This document shows positions 12,421 through 24,469 of a stretch of 64,000 bases of DNA, in pieces (the first letter of the stretch is position 1; the number at the start of each line of letters is the position of its first letter). Location: positions 47,828,365 to 47,892,364 of the forward strand of contig CM034298.1 of assembly GCA_019925795.1 (NCBI GenBank), read 5' to 3'. Below the pieces are notes generated by a model that worked only from the letters and a program-made list of their open reading frames with translations, had not been told where the DNA came from and made no database searches. The position numbers and the translations under genes were made by a program. Origin of the DNA: Dendrobium chrysotoxum (taxonomy: Eukaryota; Streptophyta; Magnoliopsida; Asparagales; Orchidaceae).

Positions 12421-12639
12421 GAAGAAGTATCATTTTCAAGATAATGAGATATAATTCTGATAAAACCTCAACCTCTCCATCAAATCATTATGGAAAATTA
12501 TCCGGAAGGATATCATGTAGCCAAGAGATGTAAAGCTAGTCAAGCTTTGGAATTGTGATGGCATTGTTTAGATATTGAAGTAGAGAATGATTGAAGGCAA
12601 TCATTCGTTGACTACTTCAAAGAAAATAAACTCTCAGAG

Positions 12640-13553
12640 GAAAAATCTATCGCCACACAAATTTGAAAAAGAGCATTATGATATGTGTTTATCAACGAGC
12701 TCTTGACTAGATGTGGCTAAGGTGCCTGGGGACCAAGGAGATTGATAGAGTGGTGGCAGAAGTTCATGAATGGCTCTATGGAGTGTATCAGTCAGGTCCC
12801 AATATGGCTATTAAGATCAAGAGAATGGGTTTTTATTGGCCGACAATGATGAGAGATTGTATTGACCACGCTAAGAGGTACCACGAGTGTCAGATTCATG
12901 ATGATATTATACATTAGCCACCAAATCCTCTATACCCAATAGTAGCGTCCTAGCCATTCGATTGCTGGGGCACTGATATAATTGGACTAATAGATCCATC
13001 GTCATCAGTAGGACTTTGCTTCATCTTGCTAGCAATTGATTATCTTTCTTAATGGGCAGAAGCAGTTCCATTCAAAGAAGTCATATTCGAGCACGTGATC
13101 AATTTCTTTACCCATAATATTATCTATATATTCAGAGTGCCATGCCGCATAATCTCGGATTATAGTACGACATTCAAAAGTACAAAGATTTATAAGTTCA
13201 TAGATCGACACAAAATTGATTGGTCGTACTCATCAATATATAATCTAAGGGCAAATGACCTTGTGGAGGCCTTTAACAAGATGCTGGTAAATCTGTTGAA
13301 GAAGATCCTCAACAAGAATAAATCATTTAATCGAATGATGCGCTATCGATCATTTCAAGAAGGAGAATTGGTCCTGGTGTTGAGAAGGTCAATCATCCCA
13401 TACCAAAAAATTTGTGGCAAATTCATATCTAATTGGGAGGGCCCCTTTATCATCAAGGTGTATCAAGAAGGAGCTTATCAGTTAATCGATCTGGATGGTC
13501 AAAGGCCTATGCCACCGATCAGCGACCGATATTTAAAGAAATATCATGCGTGA
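12640..13553 (+). pseudogene. pol: Integrase remnant with in-frame deletion, element A
   Basis: The zinc-binding part at 12762-12917 reads EVHEWLYGVYQSGP...HAKRYHECQ; the first Cys of HHCC is Tyr (B has HAKRCHECQ). The catalytic core is traceable: WGTDII near 12968, SDYST near 13156, VEAFNK near 13264. The longest open piece of the element, 13095-13553 (152 codons), runs through a junction near 13318 where about 270 bases present in B (about 56475-56743) are missing in frame. The C-terminal part, 'SFQEGELVLVLRRSIIPYQK' to 'SDRYLKKYHA', is the usual end of pol. Confidence 0.8.
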
Positions 13554-13659
13554 AAATTTCATATCCAGTGTAATATACACTGATCAAAGTATTATGTGGA
13601 TATTTATCAATGCATCCTTATAATTATATTTTGAAATTCTCTTGTGTAGTAAGAATGTA

Positions 13660-13990
13660 TTTCAAAATCCCCCATAAAATTGGAGGTATTTTAAATATTT
13701 ATTCGGGTCGACATCGCGCCGCATGCTGAAATCCTCAAATAAATATTTAAAACCTCAAAATACAAAGCCTATTTAAAATCGTCCTGTAAGATATGGGGCA
13801 TTTTAAATATTTATTTAGATTGACATCATGCTACACATCGAGATCCACAAATAAATATTTAAAATCTTAAAATTTTAAATTTATTATATTTTGAAATGTC
13901 CCTGTGAAATAGGGGGCATCTTAAATATTTATTCGGGTCGACATCGCGTTGTATGTCGAGATCCCTGAATAAATATTAAAATTATCAACT
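13660..13990. repeat. Three tandem hairpin units after pol, element A
   Basis: Each unit of roughly 115-120 bases carries an inverted repeat. Unit 1 has arms near 13687-13703 and 13738-13754 (15 paired bases). Unit 2 has arms ATTTTAAATATTTATTT at 13800-13816 and its complement at 13849-13865 (17 paired bases). Unit 3 is near 13920-13982 and is weaker. Loops contain 'gggtcgacatcgcgc'. Element B has related units at about 57112-57186 and 58082-58147. Confidence 0.75.
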
Positions 13991-14170
13991 CGAATATTCC
14001 TTCAAGATAGAAGGATACAATGAATTCTTTTATAAAGTATATGTAAGTAATCTTCTGAAAGTTCAAGAACACCACCTTCTCTAGCGTACAAAGATTCAAA
14101 AGTTAGGAAAGAGACTTTTGTGGCTACATACTCCAATAAGTCGACAAGACAGCTTGAAGTCTTTTAATAG

Positions 14171-14885
14171 CCTGAAGCTTAAGGTTTAAATTGGTATAAG
14201 AGGCCGGATCCAATACACCTAAATATAGCCTGATCGCTAGCAGCTCCGTCTACTCAACATGCCATAACAAAGGCCGTAGTAATGGAACCCCCACTTCGTT
14301 AACCCATTAGTAGAGACTGCAGGAAACATGAAGGCTAATTTAGCTTGATAAGTTTAAGTAGTCGTAGTATACAAGATTCTCCTAATTGACTAGAGAATCA
14401 AAGTTTTGGTGGAAAGGAGGAGTCACGAGAAACTACTGAATGTGCCTAGGCTACCAATCTTCAACCACAAAGAAGGACTCTAAATCTACTAACTTCAGTC
14501 AATTCAGTATTGGGAAGCACATTTCCTATAGTTAAAGTCTGAAGTCTAAATGTGTGTAAATGGTTGGATCCAACACGCCCAAATATGACCAGATTGCTGG
14601 CAATTCCATCTACTCAACATGCCATAAGAAAGGCCGTAGTAGAGGAACCCCCATTTCAGCAACCAGAGGATGAAGAGTTATGAAATCTTAGCTCACCAAA
14701 TCTGATGAACTCAAGTGACTCAGATTGAAGTCTCATCAACTTGTTAAGGATCAAGATACTACATATTCGGTACTATTGACTAAATCTGAAACTTATAATC
14801 CTTCATCAAATCCATAAAATACAAAGCGAGGATCGAAGAAACTTTTTTTCAACAAGTCCATCAAAGAACAAAGCAATGGACTGAG
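14171..14885 (+). repeat. Two direct repeats of about 355-bp period, element A
   Basis: A core beginning near 14190 ('aagaggccggatccaatac', then 'tctactcaacatgccataa' and 'aggccgtagtaatggaaccc') recurs about 355 bases later from about 14545. Element B has the same duplication at about 57326 and 57686, so it predates the split of the two families. Noncoding tandem repeats between pol and the 3' LTR are known in Ogre-type elements. Confidence 0.7.
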
Positions 14886-15635
14886 AAAAATATCCTAAAT
14901 TTTATAGAAAGCCTATGGTTAAACTAAGAGGATTCTATCATCAACAAGTCCTTTATGCACAAAGCTCTGGACCAATGATTTTTTACCACCGACCTAGTAT
15001 AAACCTAAAGGGTTTAAGTCACAGATATCTACTCCTTCATCAAGCCCGCCAAAGCAAGAAGCATGGGGTAGAAAGTACGTAAATCTCCTGACAAGTCAGT
15101 AAAGATAAATCAAGTAATCTTTCACTAATGTCCACCACACAAAGTATAGGGAAGAAGGAACCAAAGCCTCAAAATTTAAACTAAAATTATGGAAGGAGCT
15201 GTAAACTGCTGAATCGATAAAGCTGAAATAATTTTTTAATAAAACCTGTAATTATCTAGCAGAAATATTACATTCATACATGACCGCGATAAAGAAATGT
15301 GCAAGTAGTTACAAAAATGCCGAAAACCAAGATGATAATGGTGGCAAAAGAAGAATGCAAGGAGCAGCAGAGCTATCTACAAATGTCAGTTTATAAAGTT
15401 ATGCTATAAGGACCTAAGTATAAAGTACTCTATCGCTCTCATATGAGTCTCTAGAGCCAATATATCAATCAAATTATTGACCACAAGTGCATCTAAAGAT
15501 CTATAAAGGCATGGAGATAAGCTCTTGGAGATCCGCTAAATAAGACCCTTTATGTGACATCCAAATTAGATATTTGGAGATCCACAGGGTCAATCAACAT
15601 ATAACAAACAAGGTTTGTTCTAGCCGCGCACCATA
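14886..15635. other. 3' noncoding region of element A, no feature seen
   Basis: No coding sense or strong repeat beyond short echoes of the preceding repeats. Element B has its antisense PMD gene in the equivalent interval; nothing like it is present here. Confidence 0.5.
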
Positions 15636-15651
15636 TTTATTGGGGGGCATT
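15636..15651 (+). other. Polypurine tract of element A
   Basis: TTTATTGGGGGGCATT immediately precedes the 3' LTR start TGTTGACC at 15652. Element B has the same arrangement (TTGGGGGGCATT at 61845-61856). It is the expected plus-strand primer of reverse transcription. Confidence 0.75.
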
Positions 15652-18600
15652 TGTTGACCTCAACAGTAGAGAAAAAAAATTAAAATAAAAAAAATAAAAG
15701 TATAGTACAAAATACCTGCACTGTTCGGCAACCCATACTCAAACTCTACGTAATTCTTACAAAAATCCTGCAGCATGCTACAGTCCATACCTCTACAAAA
15801 ATGGAGCTGAAGATGTTTATTCGCACGTGTTGTGACCTCCCTCTCATTCACGTCAATATAAGGAAGACGAACGACCTCTTTCTCACTTTATCCATCAACA
15901 ATCGACTTCTCTCCATCGACGATGTTCTCTTCTCGATCAAATCGAAAGTTACGACATTTTTTATCAGAAGTAATAAAGGGAGCTAACTTGCGGTGAAGGA
16001 AACTTTCTCCATTTCGCATGCTTCTTCGGCCAAATCTCGTTAAGCCACTAAAGAAAAAAGAGGGAAAGGAGGATTTGACTCACCGTGATATTTAACGTTT
16101 TCCTAAATCCTATTTTAATTGTATTTAGCTTAAATCCTGCTCAATCAGTATAATCTTGCTCAAATCCTGCATAAATCCCATCATAATTATAATTAATTAT
16201 AGTCAATATATAATTAATTATAAATTATACACTATTAATTTGTAATTAATTTTAAATTAAATATAATTAATTAATTAAATATAATTAGTTATAATTAGTT
16301 TATTATTAATTATAATTTAAAATAGCTAATTTATAATTAATTTTAAATTAAATATAACTAATTATAATTAGTTTATTATTAATTACAAATTAAAATTATT
16401 GATTTATAATTAATTTTAAATTAAATAGAATTAATTATAAATTAAAAAAGATTAATTATAATTAGTTTGAAATGAACTATAAATTAAATTAATTTGTAAT
16501 TAATTTTAAATTGATATAGTATTTTATAATTAATTTTTAATTAATTATAAAATAAATCCAACTAATTTATAATTAGTTCTAAATTAATATAATTAATTAT
16601 ATATTAATATAATTAATTCTAATTAATTTTTGATTAAATGTAAATTAAATTTAAATTTTTTATAATTACTTATAAATTGAATATAATTAGTTATATATTA
16701 AATATAATTAATTATATATAATTTATAATTAATTATAAATTAAGCATGCATATCCTCGATGTGCGTAACACACCAGTCAACCACCTATATTAGCTTTTTT
16801 TAGCTTATGGGAGAAAACCCGGTGTGACACATACGACGAGGTAGGTATGGAGTTCTCGAATCCAAAATCCTATCTTTGGCGTGCGTGATGAGCCGGTCAA
16901 CTACCTATACACATTTTTTATAGCGTGGTAGGAGGGAACCCAGTGCAACACATGCGATGAGGTAGGTAGGCCCTGTACATGCTTTTTTTAGTGTGGCGGA
17001 GATAACTTTAAGTACCTATATGAACCTCAGTGCCTACAGGGAAATTACTATGTATTTTTAAACACCTGCCTCTAGAGACCCATACATGTTTTTTTAGCGT
17101 GGTGGGATTGAAAACCACGACAGTGGTATCCAAGGATACCTACGATACATGCTTTTCTTAGCGAGGTGGGAAGGCTCAGTTTCTTTTAGTTTCCCCTAAA
17201 CAGGGGAGACGCTGGGAGGCTACCAAAATTTTGTCTAAAAATGGCAAGGACTTGAACAAAATAGGGGATAAGAATTGAACAACTAAACAGGGGACCTGAA
17301 CAAAATTTGAACAAATTAACAATAACCTGAATTTAAATCAAATGGTAATTAATTGGATTTGAACTTAAAAATGAATGCAAAGGGGATTGAACTTAAATGA
17401 CATGACAAAATTCAAAATTTGAACTTAGAAACTTTCAGCAAAGAATTGGACTCTTAATTATCAAGTACTTACTCAAATATAAAATGCAAATGCTAATTAA
17501 AGTTTTGAATTATTTGATTGAACAATAATAAGAATAAGAAGCTTGAACTTGGAACTTGAATGATAAGGGACAAGAACTGTCAGCTGAACTATGAAATGTT
17601 GGACCTCACTTGCAATATGAAAATGTAAAATGAGGTCAAGATTCTCAAATGCGTGCAACGATTCATCCATGAATAGTACAGTGATACGCTCATGAACCAA
17701 ATTTAGAGATTTAACAACATCTCTACAATGGGCTTGGTGAACATAGAAGCCTACAATGATTGTTCATACAACCTATGATAATACCGTGGCAAGCATACAT
17801 TCCTATTCCCTACAAGCATAAAGGAAGTGATCATTGTAGTATTCTGGAGCCAACACTGAGCTACATACAAGCAGGGAGCTTATAGAGGATAAATCTTCAA
17901 TACACACAAATGAAGAGCAATGAAATCTAATCAACCTAAAACAGTTGCATGACTCATAAGCACCATGAAGGAAGAATTTTTGAGAAGCAAATTAATCGAC
18001 CAGAGAGACATTAAACTCAAAATGGAATGCGATCCTTCTACAGTCAACGTTAGTCAACATGCATGCCAACACATCAGTCTCTTTGTTAGACCAATTTGCA
18101 AATAATATTGATCCTCTATAAATGACAGATACCACATACAAACATATATAATATAGTTTATTGATGAACAAACCAATCTATTTATGAATGAAATGACTCG
18201 CCAGTCAATAGACAAGGATAAATTAGGGGTGAGCACAGCTCAACCAATTGCCAATAGTAGCATGCAGGAATGTGTGTTGATCTCCTACGAAATTAGAAGA
18301 CCGATGTGCAGTGAGCATGGCAACTTGCTAATCAATGTGTATGAAGAGGTTGGAGGCAAATATAACTTGACTGACATTCAACAATGACACCTAAATGAAT
18401 ATATCAGTTTGTCCGCTAACAACAAAGTGCCCTGCAAACATACAAATGCAACATGTAGTAAATGCTAGGATGTTCATGCAGTGAACACATCAATATCCTA
18501 CAAGAAATATTAGAAGATTTGCTATACATATGAGTTCTCTACGAATATAGATGTATGCACCACATGCCACTTGTGGGTAGATGTAGAAAGACTTCAATAA

Positions 18601-20985
18601 ATGCAGTATCCTATAGTCAATTTCAATATGTGAATGAATACATCTACTTGCCTACAGGCAGTAGTAGAGGAGGTACTGGAAAAACCAAAGACCGTAGCAC
18701 ATTCGAGGTACCTACCAGCTATTGTAGCAGAGACAAAATAACACTTCCACGACCAACATTGTTTAACATCTATCAAACACACCGACTCCCTACAAGTAAG
18801 GGAAGAATGATACGTAGTGAAGTGCAAATGTCTACGGGGGGTTGTAGGAGACCTGTATACATGCTACACGTAGTTTGCAAGCAAACCCCGGATGATATGC
18901 ATTATGTACAAGTATCCACGGGCCCTTGTAGGAGACCCATTATACATATTAAATGTCATTTACAAACAAAATGTCAAATGACTACAACAAGTCCAAATCT
19001 TTACTAGTTATAGTAGAAAATTTTTTGTACGCCCGGTGTGTTAACCAAAAGAAAAATGCAAAATAATTATAGCAAATACAAATGCCTACAGGTAGTACTG
19101 GAAGGTCTGCATATAAAAGTAACCTGCTTGAAGAAAGAGGCATCATGTTCGTGGTGAATGCAGTTATCTACAAGCATTAGCAGGAGATTCGTTAGTACAC
19201 TATAATCCACCTGTCGAAAGCAATACGGTGTGCACGATAGTCTACCTATATAAAATAGGCAAATACTGAGAGGCTACAAAAAATACAATCTCCTACGAGT
19301 TGCTATAGAAGACCCGCCAAATGTTACAAAAATGCCCCCACACATGCACTACAATTTGTATTCACATAGGTACACAAAAATGCATGTGTAATTATAAACC
19401 CGCATGGGCCCCGACGAGCATGTTATGAGTACACACGTCGCGTCTAGGGATGCTGTACGGGTCAAATGATAAATCCAAATTTGAACCTGATCCTTCTATG
19501 TGGGTTAGTAGTAGTCGACATGGTTCAAACAATCAAAAGAATATATGACTGTGGCGTCAGTCAGGATATTTATTTTATACATTCATATTAGGCCTTCAAG
19601 GCTTATAACCAAGAAAATCTAATAACAAACTCGATCTTCTATTAATAATAAATAGAGTAGACAAGGTTCAATCAACAAAATACAAACACCAATAAGATAC
19701 CCCGATGATGGCCATGTTGAACATAGATCTCAACCGGAGGGGCTAACCCCAAATATTTCAAAATGTTGCCTAAACATCCATAAAATACAAATATTTTCAA
19801 ATGACCCCATATACCCCGTTGATGGCCGTGTTGAATGTAAATCTCAACCGGAGGGGATCATACATTTTCAAATACTCTCAAATTTCCACAAAATACAAAT
19901 ATTTTCAAATGTCCTAATACTCCCCGATGATAGCTGCATTGAATGTAAATCTCAACCGGAGGGGACCGTAAGCATTTAAAATGCCCCCAAATGCCCATAA
20001 TTTAGATATTTAAAATTAAAATTATTCATCTAACACTTAAATAAACACCCATCCATATTCAGTAATGGTTTGCCGAGGTGGAAAAATCTTAAAATCACTT
20101 AAGATCACAAAGAGCTAATGCTTAATCGTGAATATCACTAGGATCCACTCTCAATCTGTCTTTTGCGAGTAAGGATGTGGCATGTGTTCTCTAACTGATT
20201 GTTTCACCATCAAATGGCACCACACCTACGGTTTCATCGCTAAATGGCACCGCAGGTAAACAGCTACGATCAAGACCCTCTGAACCGGGTGGTTTGACAC
20301 AAAATGGAACTATTATATTGCGGTCATAGTCAGCGCCTGTATGCTCCCCAATGGTGTCAAATCATTGAGCAATGAATCAATATGATATAATCGATATAGC
20401 ACAAATTCCTCTATTAGCTAAGGTGGATTCAAATTTGTCCCCTTAGATAAACATCCATCCCAGGTCTATAAGGTCTCCTTGGACGAAGCAACCCATGACT
20501 GCCGACAAGGATCCTTCTGTCAGGTTCGGTTAACTATTACCTCTGACTAAGTAGACCTGGGACCACAATGGCTTGGGACGATGGAACCATGAGATCTTAA
20601 TCGGGTCCATCATCTATTCCCCCACCATCTGCTTTAAGTGCAAGATGGTGAAATTTCCAGTTTTAAATACCAAATTCTCCAACCATTCCAAATGCCCATC
20701 CTGTTACTATATGCTAGATAACATGTATCTTCGACGTATCTAATTGACGACTAGCCTTAACCAAAAGTTCTCTCACATGATCAGGAGAGGTAATTAACTA
20801 TAGGGGATTACGCCTATAAGAAACAAGAATTCAGATCATAAAGTCCTCGCAAAATGAGGGCAAAATCTCTAGGTAGTGTCCTATCTACAAACCCAACTAC
20901 CTTCCCAAAATTTACCCCAAAACTTAATCCGTTAAAACTCCCCTGAAAAGCAACAGGGAGGCTAGGGCCAAATTTTCTGAGCCCA
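15652..20985 (+). repeat. 3' LTR of element A
   Basis: A 5334-base LTR from TGTTGACC to GAGCCCA. It contains the AT-rich tract (16180-16745), hairpin repeats (16780-17180), three tandem units (19690-20000) and the damaged hairpin (20798-20818). Beyond 20985 similarity to the 5' LTR flank ceases. A segment at about 19388-19684 is missing from the 5' LTR but present in element B's LTR (about 46207-46530), and includes 'ggatgctgtacgggtcaa'. Short ORFs inside have no recognisable product. Confidence 0.9.
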
Positions 20986-21231
20986 TAGTGCTATAATCTG
21001 TGTCACTGACTATTTTTAAGTTAGGTTCAATTTGGATTAGTAACAATTATATCAGACGGCAATTTGCAAGTTCACTACTAAAAATTGTTGAGAATCAGCT
21101 TCAGCTTCTTAAGGTGGATCATCCAATACTTTTGCCTCTTTCACTTGCATTGAACATAAATGTGAATTCATATATTTTATTATTGCACTAGTTCGATAGT
21201 TCATGACATGCTACTGAAGTACCCATTCATT
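20986..21231. other. Flank of element A, nothing recognised
   Basis: One short open stretch (21000-21191, no ATG-based evidence, no known motif). No other signal seen. Confidence 0.4.
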
Positions 21232-21456
21232 TAGGGGTGTCAATATTTGACACGACCTAAAAACCTAACTCGAAGTCGACCCAAAACTTTCGGGTCAGGG
21301 TCTACCTGTTTGTCAAACGGGTCAATTTCGAGTTCAACAAATTGACCCATTTCAAAAATCATCAGGTCAGTTCTAGATTTAGGTCGTGTCAAATAGCATC
21401 GGGTCAGTTTCGGGTTCGACCTAAACCCAATCCGTAACCTTATTTTGACACCCCTA
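21232..21456. mobile_element. MITE-like element with 12-bp terminal inverted repeats
   Basis: TAGGGGTGTCAA at 21232-21243 and its exact complement TTGACACCCCTA at 21445-21456 bound 225 bases made of 'gggtcagtttcgggttcgac' type sequence with no coding potential. Such ends resemble short non-autonomous hAT-type elements in plants. The flanking 8-mers (cattcatt and gttatgat) do not match, so a target duplication is not confirmed. Confidence 0.65.
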
Positions 21457-23249
21457 GTTATGATTAGGTACATCAGTCACTCTATTATTTTTATAGATTT
21501 TTGTATGGTGCATTTTCTTATGATACTCACTGATAATTTAACGTTGGCTACAGTAAACAAAATAGTTCATGCAGGGCTGCTGTGTTCCATTTGCTAAAGG
21601 TTTTTTTAGTGTATTTCTTAGCGAAAGAAAATATGACTCGACTAGATTTTTAACCAAGATGGACTTTGAGATTGGTATAATTTAGATTTTAATAAATTTT
21701 TTATATATTGCATTTATCTCAATAAATTCATCCAATTTTGATATTCATGTTGATCAATTTTTTAGATATATAGTCCCAAAAATTTCTACTTTACATTAAT
21801 ATTTCAAATTGTAATGGGATTTTGAAGCCCTGAAGGTACGAGGTTTTTTTTCTTGTTTTTTGGAGTTTCAGGTAAGGCCCATTTAATATGCAGTAGGAAA
21901 TACAAGCTAGTAAAGTGGGTTTTGGTAAGATCAGTGCAATGGCGTTGAGAAATTCCGAGAGAAGGTAATCATTAGATAATGGGAGGGCTAGAATTTTCTT
22001 GAAAAATCAAACTAAAGAGTTCATGCAATTAATTTTGATCTATTGGTTGAGAGTTTTGATTATAAATTAAGAGGTTTTGAATTTGAGTCTAATATATGTG
22101 ACCTGTGTGTGAATTTCTTTTAATTGGCCTAAATATCCCAAAAAAAAAACTTTGGTAACATGAATCTACAGTTTGATGATTGCACAGGGAAAATCTCTTC
22201 TTTCCTCTAGCATTTCACTGTTCAAGAATGCCAGTGAGAAGTTACGATTGGCTCATTGAAGAATCCTATATAGGGGAATTTTATGTCGGACTTCAACTAT
22301 TTTTTTTAAAAAAATGGAACCCACCAAGACAACAATTTTTATGGAGTGGTCATATCTGTTGGATGCACTCTAATTGTGTGTCATGCTGGTATTGATGGGG
22401 TGCACGTTATAGCTGAACTAATGGAGATGAGTTGTGTCCATTAGATTGCTGTTAAAATAATATTTTGAGAAATCAAAATCCATTTAGAATCGAAAATGTG
22501 TAGCGCATCGAATAGCAAAATATTGTGAGTCAGACAAACTACTGGGTAGATGAAAGACTACTACAAATGATGACATCTGTAATGACTATATATATATATA
22601 TGAAAGGGCTCTTATTGAGCAATTTTGGAATCATAATTCTTTTTTTGGGGGTTTTGTTTTGATATTTGATCGGTTGGCTGAAATCATTTATATAATAAAG
22701 AGACAGGGCCAACTGTACAAAGGGTTGATTTTTTGTGTTCTTTCCAACCTTTTGCCTTATCTATTATAATTTCTCTAATTTTTATACAAAAAGAGAAATT
22801 GCAGGTCAAAGATATGGAGCAATAGTTAGATAGACCATGTTGATACAAGGGTTACGAGATGGGTTATTTAGATATACTCTTGGTTTTTAACAACCATGAA
22901 CACTCGTTGAGGTATATGAACTCACAAACAACCATGTCAACACAGACGAGTACTATAATATGGTCGATACATCCTTGGCCACTTGTCCCATGGACCAAGC
23001 CATAAGGCTTGATTGGAATCAAAGTTGCAGGCATGATAGGAGTCACTCAAGGAACCACAAGCAAATATAAAGTCATATGTGACATAAGACTGCATGGTCC
23101 TAATCAGTAGAGTGTGGCATTGTCGACAAGACCAATCAAAATAATGGGGCCTCCCACCTTGTGGGTGGAATGAATACCACGCTATATCTAGGGATGACGG
23201 TATGTAGCCCTCTCAAAAGTTGCCAACTGTCACTCTCTTGCGCGCAGCT
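21457..23249. other. Degenerate intergenic DNA, nothing recognised
   Basis: AT-rich, with a short (TA)n tract near 22588-22602. Small ORFs at 22180-22395 and 22864-23046 show no motif I recognise. 22800-23130 may be further decayed gag of the following scrap, but I cannot show it. Confidence 0.4.
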
Positions 23250-23431
23250 AGTGGGCACTCTCCAAAAGAAGTTCTTAAAGCAATTGATGCCAATGAAGGC
23301 AAGTGCCCATTCCAGGTCAAATACTATGGGTTTCATAAGAATCAATAGCATGAAATAGAGGAATGCATGCACCTTTGTTGCTTAGTGAAAAACTTAATAA
23401 ATGTAGGAATGCCAAAAGAGTTCATCCTAGC
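23250..23431 (+). pseudogene. gag-like (nucleocapsid) scrap
   Basis: The frame reads SGHSPKEVLKAIDANEGKCP, then FQVKYYGFHKNQ, a stop, and HEIEECMHL...VKNLINVGMPKEFI. The spacing resembles the C..H..H..C block that ends plant Ty3/gypsy gag ('yC.fH...gH.teeC..l...i..li..G.l..f'). Isolated, with no pol beside it. Could be chance at this length. Confidence 0.4.
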
Positions 23432-23566
23432 TGCCTAAGTAGGTGAGTAAGGAATACACCCATAGAAGATTAGGGGAACAAGCCCATTTCATCCCACACT
23501 ATCCATATTGTTGGGTTGGTGATCGGTATTCTTGGTGGAGACAAACTAGGATATCTAAAATGGCAA

Positions 23567-23965
23567 GAGAAGTATTGTGGTCGTAAATATCCTCTTACTT
23601 GTCACTATAATGGTAATGATTCTTTTAGTTGGAAAAGGCATTGCTCTATTAAATGGGAGGCTAATAAGCTGATTCAATAGGGAATCAGTCAAGGTAATGT
23701 ATTGTTTTGGCAAGATCATTGGATGTGGAAGTCTTCTATTGATACTTAAACTCTCACTCTGTTGCTACTATTAAAGTTAAATAACTTTTTAGAGATAATA
23801 ACTCGAATGCTGATAAGTTGAGGGAGTATGTTTGTGATAGTTTAGTAGCTCAAAATTTTGAATCCTTTACAATTAGAGAATGAGGATTGTATTATGTTCA
23901 AAAATTCAATTTATGATATTTTTGCCTTTAAAAAAGTTTGGAATTTGATCAGAACTTATTTGTGT
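23567..23965 (+). pseudogene. LINE-type (non-LTR) retrotransposon C-terminal scrap
   Basis: The frame gives EKYCGRKYPL...SFSWKRHCSIKWEANKLIQ, a stop, then GISQGNVLFWQDHW; later DCIMFKNSIYDIFAFKKVWN (about 23885-23945). The pattern W......W.IG.G..SFW.D.W, then a 'D...W..s..G.FsvksaW' block, is typical of the region between RT and the zinc-finger of plant LINE-like elements. Broken by stops and a frame change. Confidence 0.55.
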
Positions 23966-24022
23966 GGGAAATTGCCACGTAGATTCGATGTTCTCTCCTA
24001 TTTTGATATTGAATACTATATT

Positions 24023-24400
24023 GAGAATATAATATTATCTTAGGAGATTGAAACTATAGTCTACAATGGTTTTAATATCAAAATATAGCAAAGAATAATA
24101 TATCATCTTGGAAGATGAACATGATATTCTATAGAAACTGTTTAAAAAGAGAAATGAGTTTTGAAAAAAATTAGTCATTTCTACAATTAGATATACCAAA
24201 GAGAATATTATATTATCTCGAGAGATAAACATAATATTTTATAGGGGATCTAAAGGTAATAATGGGTTTTTAAAAAAGCACTATTTATAAAATCAATATA
24301 GCAATGAGAATATCAAATAATCTTGGAATTACAATAATAACATTCTATTAATGTATTTGAAAATAAAAATATGTTTTAAAAAGAATATATGCATTCCCAG
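24023..24400. repeat. Degenerate tandem units (AATATATCATCTTGG...GAAC)
   Basis: Three to four units near 24023, 24089, 24199 and 24303. Each has 'gagaatatnatattatctt', a purine run and 'aacatgatattctata'. Spacing is about 66-110 bases. Further echoes occur near 25640 and 25830. No coding sense. Confidence 0.45.
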
Positions 24401-24469
24401 AGATTTTTTCTCTATTTCATAAAAATAGGATTTATTTTAATATAGAGTTCTCAATTTCCCATTAAGGAA

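Larger units (their letters stand above)
1..20985 (+). mobile_element. Element A: giant Ogre-like (Tat lineage) Ty3/gypsy retrotransposon, degenerate
   Basis: Two long direct repeats (1-4726 and 15652-20985, roughly 90% identical where I compared them by eye) flank an internal region with gag, protease, RT, RNase H, a second RNase H and integrase remnants in Ty3/gypsy order. The second, archaeal-type RNase H marks the Tat lineage, and LTRs over 5 kb with extra coding sequence before the capsid region point to the Ogre branch. Window base 1 aligns with about 15917, so about 265 bases of 5' LTR lie outside and the target-site duplication cannot be checked. Every coding segment has stops and the element is certainly non-autonomous now. 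It is closely related to element B at 41950. Confidence 0.9.

Noticed and set aside
18555..19007. 150-codon ORF in the 3' LTR of element A
   Set aside because: The corresponding 5' LTR sequence (about 2580-3000) is not open and there is no domain; chance ORF in a repeat.
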